Source: JBAZBO01 sp041671425 (lineage in GTDB: Bacteria > Patescibacteriota > WWE3 > UBA101185 > UBA10185). From it: 11,482 bases of DNA. The DNA is taken from NCBI GenBank assembly GCA_041671425.1, contig JBAZBO010000025.1, forward strand, positions 1 through 11,482. Reading direction: 5' to 3'. Of this stretch, positions 1-6,215 are shown in pieces. Position 1 is the stretch's first letter. Each line of letters starts with the position of its first letter. Below the pieces are notes generated by a model. It saw nothing but the letters and a program-made list of their open reading frames with translations, made no database searches and had not been told where the DNA came from. The translations under genes were made by a program, and so were the position numbers.

Positions 1-2229
1 GCGGTCTCTATTAGGCCTTCTTCCGCTATCCCTATTTGAGAATCTACCGCCATCTCTGCTTCTGCCAGGACCACTTGGCCTTGGGGGTCTTCTATCAAAG
101 TTCCTAGGCTGCTCCTCAGGCATACCCGCAGGTCTTTCAGTCAATGCTTTGACGGACAAACTGATCTTTCCCATTGGACCTTTATCAATTACTTTCACCT
201 GTAGATTGTCACCTATCTTCACTACATCGTTAACACTGGCAACATACTCATGTGAAAGTTCGCTTATATGGACCAGGCCTGTCTTTCCGGGCAGTATCTG
301 AACGAACGCACCAAAGTCGGCTATGTCTTCAACTACTCCCTCGTAAATCTCGCCAACCTTTACATCCTTTACGATGCCTTCCACAATTGCCATAGCTTTT
401 TCTGCATTTTCACTACTAACCGCAGAGACTACTACAGAGCCATCATCTTCTATTGAGATCTCAACACCATACTTTTCCTGAATCTCCTTTATGGTCTTAC
501 CACCACTTCCTATAACCATACCGATCTTTTCGGGATCAATCTTAGTCGAAAGGGTCTTGGGTGCGTACTGAGACACAGCTTGTCTTGGAGACGATATAGT
601 CTTTCTCATCTCTTCCAAAACATACAATCTGCCCTCCTTGGACTGCTCTATTATCTTAGGCAGTAGGCTCATAGGTATCCCTGGAAGCTTCATGTCACAC
701 TGTATGGCCGTAACACCATCCTTAGTTCCAGTCATCTTGAAATCCATGAATCCAAAAGCGTCTTCCATATAGGCTAGGTCCGTCATGATCAACTGTTTGC
801 TCATATCATCGTTTACGATCAAACCCACTCCAATTCCCGCTACCATGTCCTTTATGGGAACCCCAGCGTCCATCAATGCCAGGGTCGATCCACAAGTTGC
901 AGCCATAGAGCTAGAACCACTTGAAGACAAAGTCTCACTGGTTAAAAGTATCGTGTAAGGAAATTCTTTCTGATCTGGAATAACCGGCTTCAAAGCCTTT
1001 TCTGCCAACATACCATGACCAATATCTCTTGAGCTTGGAGCGCCAAATTTGCCAGTTTCACCAACTGAGAACGGTGGGAAATTGTAATAGTGTATGTATC
1101 TTTTGCTCTTCTCACCATACATATCCTGAATGAGTATCTCAAGAGAAGGTGAGCCCAAAGTGGCCACTGTTAATACCTGTGTAACTCCCCTGGTAAACAG
1201 GGCACTACCATGAGTCCTGGGCAAGAGTCCAACCTTTGTATCTATCTTTCTTATCTCATCTATCTTCCTACCGTCAGGCCTCTTTCCCTCATCAAGAATA
1301 AGCTTCTGAAGCGACTTCTTTTCTACCTCAGCAAAAGCCCTTACCATATCAGCCTTCTTGTACTTACCCTCAAGAGCAGCAAATAGCTCCTCCATCGCAG
1401 TTTCCTGATACTCTTTCAGCTTAGTCTTATCAAAGCCAGCCGAGAGCATCTCATCAATTTTGGACTTTACAACTTTGGAAACATCATTCAACATGGCACT
1501 GTCCAAAGCTTTCGAGACATAGGTGTACTTTGCACTATTTGGATTGACTTCTTCGACAAAGTCATTCATGAAAGTGACCATTTCCTCAAGATTGTTCCTT
1601 GCGAATTCAAAACCCCCAAGGATCTTCTCTTCGGGAAGGATCTGAGCATCAGCCTCAACGGCTAGAAACTTTCTATCCGCACCAACAAAGGAGACCATCA
1701 TATCCATGGCCATACCCTCAAGCTCACTCCTAGGTGGATTCAAAACGTAATCCTCATTCGAAAAGGCCACCCTGGCTGAGACCATAGGACCATTCCAAGG
1801 TATGCTGGACGCCATCAAGCAAGCGGAAGTAGCCACAAGGCTCAAAAATTCCGGATCTGATGTCTCATCCAAAGAAAGTACCGTTATAGCTACCTGTACC
1901 TCATCCATATAGTCTGAGGGAAATAATGGTCTTATAGCATGATCCACAAGCCTCTTGGTTATAACCGCATCATCTGTGGGCCTGCCATCTCTTTTGACAA
2001 AGCGGGATGATTTTATAGAACCACTTGCATAAAGTTTCTCCTCATACACAACAGTGAGAGGAAAGAAATCTATATCAGGGTTTGGAGCGCCAGAAACGGC
2101 CGTAACCAAAACCACAGTGTCTCCATAGGTGGCCTTTATAGCCATATTAGCCTGCATAGCAAGCTCCCCTGTTTCGAGCACCAACTTTTTACCTGCGAAG
2201 GCAAATTCTTTCTTTACATATTTATTCAT
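1..2229 (-). CDS. pnp: Polynucleotide phosphorylase (PNPase), 3' end cut by window edge
   Basis: PNPase degrades RNA 3' to 5' with phosphate, releasing nucleoside diphosphates, and usually works as a cytoplasmic trimer. I translated 743 codons from the ATG at 2229 without meeting a stop before the edge. The order is first RNase PH domain (about 1-150, with FFPLTV and RPLFP), a helical linker, second RNase PH domain (about 330-555, with LPRTHGSALFTRG and YNFPPFSVGETG), KH (about 563-620, with IGSGG) and S1 (about 626-694). The metal and catalytic residues matching E. coli D486, D492 and K494 appear as D490, D496 and K498, so the enzyme looks active. From about residue 697 an Arg-, Pro- and Gly-rich tail runs past the edge. 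It is the last visible gene of the nusA operon, after rpsO. No clear Shine-Dalgarno precedes the start. The identification is very secure; the true C-terminus is unseen. Confidence 0.97.
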   Translation of the reverse strand, partial: MNKYVKKEFAFAGKKLVLETGELAMQANMAIKATYGDTVVLVTAVSGAPNPDIDFFPLTVVYEEKLYASGSIKSSRFVKRDGRPTDDAVITKRLVDHAIRPLFPSDYMDEVQVAITVLSLDETSDPEFLSLVATSACLMASSIPWNGPMVSARVAFSNEDYVLNPPRSELEGMAMDMMVSFVGADRKFLAVEADAQILPEEKILGGFEFARNNLEEMVTFMNDFVEEVNPNSAKYTYVSKALDSAMLNDVSKVVKSKIDEMLSAGFDKTKLKEYQETAMEELFAALEGKYKKADMVRAFAEVEKKSLQKLILDEGKRPDGRKIDEIRKIDTKVGLLPRTHGSALFTRGVTQVLTVATLGSPSLEILIQDMYGEKSKRYIHYYNFPPFSVGETGKFGAPSSRDIGHGMLAEKALKPVIPDQKEFPYTILLTSETLSSSGSSSMAATCGSTLALMDAGVPIKDMVAGIGVGLIVNDDMSKQLIMTDLAYMEDAFGFMDFKMTGTKDGVTAIQCDMKLPGIPMSLLPKIIEQSKEGRLYVLEEMRKTISSPRQAVSQYAPKTLSTKIDPEKIGMVIGSGGKTIKEIQEKYGVEISIEDDGSVVVSAVSSENAEKAMAIVEGIVKDVKVGEIYEGVVEDIADFGAFVQILPGKTGLVHISELSHEYVASVNDVVKIGDNLQVKVIDKGPMGKISLSVKALTERPAGMPEEQPRNFDRRPPRPSGPGRSRDGGRFSNRDSGRRPNRDR

Positions 2230-2258
2230 TTTTACTTTCAGCTTGGATAAGTGACGGG

Positions 2259-2326
2259 GGATCTAAGTTAAAAGATGCAATACTGGGCACAGTATGCGCA
2301 ATATTTCATCCTTAACCTAAAGATCC
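2259..2326 (-). promoter_or_regulatory. Long imperfect hairpin in the pnp mRNA leader
   Basis: In the rpsO-pnp gap the minus-strand RNA can fold into one long stem. The base is GGATCT (2326-2321) with AGATCC (2264-2259). After a two-base bulge an 8-bp stretch including one or two G-U pairs follows (2318-2311 with 2272-2265), then 4 bp (2310-2307 with 2277-2274). An internal loop leads to a perfect apical stem, ATACTG (2295-2290) with CAGTAT (2285-2280), around a 4-base loop. No U-tract follows, so it is not a simple terminator. In E. coli a stem-loop in the same place is cut by RNase III and mediates PNPase autoregulation. The same role here is inference from position and shape. Confidence 0.65.
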
Positions 2327-2355
2327 GAACGCAACCCTCAAGCTATCCTAAACAA

Positions 2356-2619
2356 TTACTTATCTATATCTAACTTCTCTACCAAAGCACTATACCTGGT
2401 CTCATCCTTGTCCTTCAGATAGGCCAACAATCTTCTCCTCTTACCAACCATCTGTAAAAGACCCCTTCTGGAGTGGTTATCCTTCTTGTGAGACTTCAGA
2501 TGATCAGAAAGCCTTGAGATCCTATTTGACAATAAGGTTATCTGAACCTCCGGGGAACCGGTATCAGACTCATGGAGTTGGCTCTCTTTTATTATTTTTG
2601 ACTTATCTTTTACTGTCAT
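2356..2619 (-). CDS. rpsO: 30S ribosomal protein S15
   Basis: S15 is a primary 16S rRNA-binding protein that helps organise the central domain of the 30S subunit and also forms an inter-subunit bridge. The sequence carries the family signature almost whole: [12 protein letters not shown], then [19 protein letters not shown] and the basic [12 protein letters not shown]. The ATG at 2619 gives 87 residues, close to the usual 88-89. A TTG at 2640 would add seven residues (MLELPPS), but a promoter-like -10 box covers 2631-2636 and S15 proteins normally begin near MTVKDK, so ATG is preferred. No Shine-Dalgarno is visible. It lies 43 bases after the DHH-like gene and 126 bases before pnp, the widely conserved rpsO-pnp pair. 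Confidence 0.97.
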   Translation of the reverse strand: MTVKDKSKIIKESQLHESDTGSPEVQITLLSNRISRLSDHLKSHKKDNHSRRGLLQMVGKRRRLLAYLKDKDETRYSALVEKLDIDK

Positions 2620-2630
2620 AGACGGCGGTA

Positions 2631-2659
2631 ATTCTAGCAAATAAATGGCGCTATATCAA
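2631..2659 (-). promoter_or_regulatory. Candidate sigma-70-type promoter of rpsO-pnp
   Basis: On the minus strand TTGATA (2659-2654) is followed after exactly 17 bases by TAGAAT (2636-2631). Each box matches the consensus at five of six positions. The -10 box ends 11 bases before the rpsO ATG, so the transcript would begin only about 4-6 bases before the start codon. It begins right after the stop of the upstream gene, so rpsO-pnp could be transcribed apart from nusA-infB, as in E. coli. The assignment is by pattern only. Confidence 0.6.
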
Positions 2660-2662
2660 TAA

Positions 2663-3337
2663 CTAGTTTGCTGGCTCTCTGTAGGTCATCCCTATCAATA
2701 AGGCTTTTGCAGACCTAACGTCGGGGGTCATTCCCAAACCCGACGCAAGATCAAACATTAATAGGCTAAGATTGTCCTTTGTAGGATCTATAAGGTTTAT
2801 GCGGCCGAACTTGCTATTCATACCGGTATTATCGATATTAATGATCTTGGCAGCAGAAAACTCCTTCTCAAGATTTTTGTATATGTACCCAAGATCCTCC
2901 AGGTTTTGCAAACCAAAAGTTATGGCCAAGTCAAAATCAAAACCGGCAACACTGGCCTTCACCCTATTTAGGTCAAAATCCTTGGCTATGGGTGATATCT
3001 CCAGGTGTAGAACATTATCATCATTGGAGTATCTGACACTGGCCGCGGGGGTCTCAGAATAGTCTATGGAAACCATTAAACTCCTGTTGGACGTGTCGGA
3101 TTTGATCTGTGAAGGATCCAACAGCTTGAAGTCCTGGAATAACTCAGGGAGTTTACCCGGATATATGAAAGATACATGCTTATCTTTATCAAGCAGCATG
3201 TAGTACATGCCCACAGCGGCACTGAAGGCATCGGTGCCTGATATCTTAGATGGCACAATGGCTATGTGCTTTGCGCCTTCTATGAGATTGGCGATCTCGT
3301 CATATTTTTGGTTTTTACTTTGTGTAGTATCTTCCAT
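2663..3337 (-). CDS. Degenerate DHH-family (NrnA-like) protein, probable pseudoenzyme
   Basis: This protein sits between infB and rpsO, the slot where many bacteria encode a DHH-family oligoribonuclease/pAp phosphatase (NrnA). The fold signature remains: HIAIVPSKISGTDAFSAAVG for motif I, VSIDYSE (D92) for motif II, IINIDNTGMNSKFG for motif III, and the LLIGMTYREP region for motif IV. Key metal ligands are missing. Motif I has lost the first Asp and the His (D36 remains), the DHH triad reads D169-N-T, and the motif IV Asp is absent. At 224 residues it lacks the C-terminal DHHA1 substrate-binding domain of the usual protein of about 310-330 residues. I infer a non-catalytic relative, perhaps a structural or RNA-binding partner. 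The ATG at 3337 is preferred; a GTG at 3358 with a weak AGG upstream would add seven residues. Family assignment is moderate, function unknown. Confidence 0.75.
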   Translation of the reverse strand: MEDTTQSKNQKYDEIANLIEGAKHIAIVPSKISGTDAFSAAVGMYYMLLDKDKHVSFIYPGKLPELFQDFKLLDPSQIKSDTSNRSLMVSIDYSETPAASVRYSNDDNVLHLEISPIAKDFDLNRVKASVAGFDFDLAITFGLQNLEDLGYIYKNLEKEFSAAKIINIDNTGMNSKFGRINLIDPTKDNLSLLMFDLASGLGMTPDVRSAKALLIGMTYREPAN

Positions 3338-3348
3338 ACGAAGGCGTG

Positions 3349-3377
3349 AGTGTACCACTTTCGCCTAGGTAAATCAA
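3349..3377 (-). promoter_or_regulatory. Weak candidate promoter of the DHH-like gene
   Basis: On the minus strand TTGATT (3377-3372) and TACACT (3354-3349) are 17 bases apart, each matching the consensus at four of six positions. The -10 box ends 11 bases before the ATG at 3337, the same spacing as at rpsO. This favours that ATG over the upstream GTG, which overlaps the box region. The boxes are weak and could be chance. Confidence 0.35.
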
Positions 3378-3415
3378 CCCCATAGACAGTAGGGTTTGGA
3401 TTGTGGGAGGAGAAA

Positions 3416-4903
3416 TTACATCACTTCTATGTACTGATCTTTTTCTAGACCCTCGAATTGAGGCCTGAAGAGGGCACCACACTCTACGTCCTTCCCTACT
3501 AGTGGCACCTCGTTCTTACCCATTTTAAGTTTTCTGATAGCACCTCTATAAATAGGCTCATCTTCATCGGTCACATCTGACGGATCCTTATCATATATGG
3601 CTATCCTGCTGTTCTCCTTCAGAGCCCCTGCCATCACCAAGCATCCAGCTATCACGTCACCTGATGGTAGTTTGAAAGTCTTGATTATCTTCGCCCTACC
3701 CTTGATCTTCTTCTCTTCATCAAAGGCTGTACCCTCAAGCAAAGTCTTAGCATCGTCGGTAAGCTCATATATAGTCTTATACGTTTTATAAACAACCCTA
3801 AGATTATCCGCGAGATCCTTGGCAGATGAACCTATCTTCACGTCAAACCCTACGATTATGCCTCCGGACCCTTGGGCCAGAAGTATATCTGAGTCATTTA
3901 TATCCCCAGTCGCTGTGTGCAAAAACCTCAAGGAATATGATGCCCCAACATTCTCGGCCACTAGACTGGCTAAGCCCGCCTTAACAGCTTCCAATGTTCC
4001 CTGAGTATCAGCTTTTATGATTATTGAAACTGTCCTTTTAGTTTCTTTCCCAACTATTTCAACTCTATTCTCATCAATGGCCAGTTCTGACAGATCGCTT
4101 CCCTCAGCCACCAGAAGATCCCCCACATTAGGAACCTTCGAAAAGCCCGAAACCTCAATCGGTTGAGCGGGACCAGCCTCTTTCAGCATAGCACCCTTAT
4201 CATCCATGATGGATCGTACTTTGGCGCTGTAACCACTAGCGTATATCTTATCCCCAATCCTCAAGGTCCCGTTCTTGACTATACAGGAGACAACAACCCC
4301 TTTCTTCATATCCAGCCTGGATTCAATTATCACAGCTTCTAGCTCACCGTTCTTATCTGCTTTAAGCTCCAAAAGATCTGCTACAGCAAGTATCGAATCA
4401 AGAAGCCCCTCTAGATTCTGCCCTGTCTTTGCAGAAACCTCAACACCAACCACATCCCCTCCCCAGTCTTCCAACAGTACTGATTCCTGGGCTAATTCCT
4501 GCTTGGCCTTCTGAACATTGGCGGAGGCTAGATCTACTTTGTTGAAGGCTACTATAATAGGGCATCCTGAAGCCTTGGCATGGGATATAGCCTCCTTGGT
4601 CTGGGGTTTTACACCCTCATCGGCCGCCACTACCAAAACCACTACATCAGCAGCCCTTCCTCCTCTAGCTCTCATCTGGGTAAAAGCCGCATGCCCCGGC
4701 GTGTCTATAAAAGTTATCTTGTGATCTTTGTGCTGGACTTGGTAGGCACCAATGTGCTGGGTTATCCCAGCGTACTCTCCGCCCTGAACATTGGTCTTCC
4801 TTATAGCATCAAGGATGCTGGTCTTTCCGTGATCAACGTGACCCATGACTGTAACAATGGGCGCTCTGGTATCCTGTGTTGTCGTTGCCTTAATATTTTC
4901 CAT
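3416..4903 (-). CDS. infB: Translation initiation factor IF-2, minimal form
   Basis: IF-2 is the GTPase that brings initiator tRNA to the 30S subunit and promotes 50S joining. The GTPase motifs are all present: G1 GHVDHGKT (21-28), G3 DTPGH (67-71), G4 NKVD (121-124) and G5 SAK (157-159). Next come the beta-barrel domain II (about 180-270), the domain III region containing SIIIKADTQGTLEA (about 285-390) and a C-terminal barrel with the VECGALF stretch that binds the initiator aminoacyl end. The 495-residue length is short because the protein starts only 15 residues before the G domain. The entire N-terminal IF2N/linker region (several hundred residues in E. coli) is absent, and nusA ends 24 bases upstream, leaving no room for it. 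No strong Shine-Dalgarno is present, so translation may be coupled to nusA. Identification is secure. Confidence 0.97.
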   Translation of the reverse strand: MENIKATTTQDTRAPIVTVMGHVDHGKTSILDAIRKTNVQGGEYAGITQHIGAYQVQHKDHKITFIDTPGHAAFTQMRARGGRAADVVVLVVAADEGVKPQTKEAISHAKASGCPIIVAFNKVDLASANVQKAKQELAQESVLLEDWGGDVVGVEVSAKTGQNLEGLLDSILAVADLLELKADKNGELEAVIIESRLDMKKGVVVSCIVKNGTLRIGDKIYASGYSAKVRSIMDDKGAMLKEAGPAQPIEVSGFSKVPNVGDLLVAEGSDLSELAIDENRVEIVGKETKRTVSIIIKADTQGTLEAVKAGLASLVAENVGASYSLRFLHTATGDINDSDILLAQGSGGIIVGFDVKIGSSAKDLADNLRVVYKTYKTIYELTDDAKTLLEGTAFDEEKKIKGRAKIIKTFKLPSGDVIAGCLVMAGALKENSRIAIYDKDPSDVTDEDEPIYRGAIRKLKMGKNEVPLVGKDVECGALFRPQFEGLEKDQYIEVM

Positions 4904-4927
4904 ATGTTTCTTTTTATTGCCAGCATT

Positions 4928-6091
4928 TTACTCTGAAACCTCGGGAGACTCCTCTTCCTCTACTGGCTTCTCTTCAGATGGCTCTTCAGCGGATATAACC
5001 TCCTCCTTGGCAGCTTCTTCCAAAGCTACCTTAGCGGCTTCCTCTGCGGCCTCTTCTTCGTTTCTCGTCCTCTGTTCTTTTATTTGGGCATCCCAGACGC
5101 CTACTACCTCTTCGGCTGTTTTTTGTTCACTTACTGTTGGAGTTTCCCCAAATAGCCCGGCAGCACCTTTGATATCGATCTTCCACCTTGTAAGTTTATT
5201 AGCCAGCCTGGCGTTTTGACCTGCTTTTCCTATGGCCAGGCTCTGCTGGTCTTCCGGTACTGATACTATCGCTCTTCTCTCCTCTTCGTTAAGTTCGACT
5301 TCGGTCACTCTTGCTGGAGAAAGGCTTGCCGCAATGAACTTCTCAACCATAGGTGAATAAGGAACAATATCTATTTTCTCACCAAAGATCTCTGAGATTA
5401 TCGACTGCACTCGAACCCCTTTTCTTCCTACGCAACTACCCACTGGGTCTACTTTCTCATCAGAGGAAGACACTGCTATCTTGGTCCTAGAACCGGCTTC
5501 TCTGGCAATGGCTTCTATTTTCACCACACCACTGGCAATCTCAGGAACTTCCTGTTCAAAAAGCCTTTTCACAAAGTCGGGGTCGGACCTGCTAACCACG
5601 ATCTCAGGTCCCTTTGATCCATCTCGCACCTCTTTTATCAAAACCTTAAGTCTCTGTCCCACTCTATACACTTCTTCGGAAACCTGCTCCGAAGGTAAAA
5701 GTACACCCTGAGCCTTACCTAGATCCAATATTATGACTTCTTTGTCTATCCTAAAGACTGTTCCACTTTCTATGGTACCCACTCTATCTTTGAAATCACC
5801 ATATACCACTTCTTTTTCAGTCTCTCTGATATTCTGCAATATGACCTGTTTTGCTGTTTGTGCGGCAATCCTACCAAAGCCAGAGGGGGTCACGTCTTCG
5901 CCATCCTTGAAGATCTTAGCTTCACCGGTATCTGCATCAAGCTCAGATGTTATGACATTCTCCTCTCCACCATAATCTTTTCTGTAGGCAGATATCAAAG
6001 CCAAACGTATAGATTCCAAAACGCTTTCCACAGGAATACCGCGTTCGGTGGCTACTTGGTTTAGTGCTGCATTAAATTCTGTTATTGCCAT
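4928..6091 (-). CDS. nusA: Transcription elongation/termination factor NusA
   Basis: NusA binds RNA polymerase and nascent RNA, affecting pausing, termination and antitermination. In order there are an N-terminal polymerase-binding domain (about 1-100), an S1 domain (about 103-168), KH1 (about 200-275, with VGSCVGRKG at 217-225) and KH2 (about 275-310, with IGKAGQNARLANKL from 287). From about 340 to the end at 387 the chain is a Glu/Ala-rich, strongly acidic tail, in place of the two acidic repeats of E. coli NusA. It is the first gene of the leftward operon, 24 bases before infB; rimP, which often precedes nusA, is absent here. The ATG at 6091 has a modest AGG upstream. A promoter and a hairpin with U-tract lie in the leader. 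Confidence 0.97.
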   Translation of the reverse strand: MAITEFNAALNQVATERGIPVESVLESIRLALISAYRKDYGGEENVITSELDADTGEAKIFKDGEDVTPSGFGRIAAQTAKQVILQNIRETEKEVVYGDFKDRVGTIESGTVFRIDKEVIILDLGKAQGVLLPSEQVSEEVYRVGQRLKVLIKEVRDGSKGPEIVVSRSDPDFVKRLFEQEVPEIASGVVKIEAIAREAGSRTKIAVSSSDEKVDPVGSCVGRKGVRVQSIISEIFGEKIDIVPYSPMVEKFIAASLSPARVTEVELNEEERRAIVSVPEDQQSLAIGKAGQNARLANKLTRWKIDIKGAAGLFGETPTVSEQKTAEEVVGVWDAQIKEQRTRNEEEAAEEAAKVALEEAAKEEVISAEEPSEEKPVEEEESPEVSE

Positions 6092-6119
6092 GTGACCTAT
6101 TTTACCTCAATTTAGTAAT

Positions 6120-6142
6120 AAAAAAAGTGGGCCGACCCACTT
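6120..6142 (-). terminator. Hairpin with U-tract in the nusA leader
   Basis: On the minus strand AAGTGGG (6142-6136), a four-base loop and CCCACTT (6131-6125) form a perfect 7-bp stem. Its 3' side continues into a run of seven T residues (6126-6120). This is the form of a Rho-independent terminator oriented toward nusA, whose ATG is 28 bases further on. It follows the predicted promoter start almost at once, so it could be an attenuator, a 5'-protecting hairpin, or a block on antisense transcripts leaving the mutL side. Confidence 0.6.
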
Positions 6143-6152
6143 AAACGTAGCT

Positions 6153-6181
6153 AATATACACAAATCTGGAGGCTTTGACAA
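6153..6181 (-). promoter_or_regulatory. Candidate sigma-70-type promoter of the nusA operon
   Basis: On the minus strand TTGTCA (6181-6176) and TATATT (6158-6153) are separated by exactly 17 bases, each five of six to consensus. Transcription would begin near 6146, about 55 bases before the nusA ATG and just before the leader hairpin. The near-palindromic -35 box also reads TTGACA on the plus strand toward mutL, and a GGAGGC direct repeat (6168-6173 and 6183-6188) flanks it. Confidence 0.55.
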
Positions 6182-6215
6182 GGAGGCCTATATACTTTTG
6201 TGCTAGAGTAGAACT

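Noticed and set aside
268..456. 62-residue plus-strand reading frame within pnp
   Set aside because: It is antisense to the S1 and KH region of PNPase, which is coded continuously on the other strand.
2259..2326. The pnp leader hairpin as a Rho-independent terminator of rpsO
   Set aside because: The stem is long and bulged, and C residues rather than a U-tract follow it.
2620..2640. TTG start at 2640 extending S15 by seven residues
   Set aside because: S15 family starts align with the ATG at 2619, and a promoter-like -10 box lies inside the would-be extension.
3355..3410. AACCC/GGGTT inverted repeat between infB and the DHH-like gene as a terminator
   Set aside because: Only 5 bp with an 11-base loop and no U-tract; it overlaps the candidate promoter.
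4845..5219. 124-residue Ser/Ala-rich plus-strand reading frame
   Set aside because: It is the antisense of the low-complexity Glu/Ala tail of NusA and the start of infB; the biased composition explains the open frame.
6180..6186. Perfect AAGGAGG Shine-Dalgarno upstream of mutL
   Set aside because: It is 29 bases from the mutL ATG, too far. The nearest downstream TTG and GTG codons hit a stop within two or three codons, so there is no supported leader peptide.
6175..6196. Plus-strand TTGACA (6175-6180) and TATACT (6191-6196) as the mutL promoter
   Set aside because: Both boxes are good alone, but only 10 bases separate them, too short for a sigma-70-type promoter; no other well-spaced partner was found.
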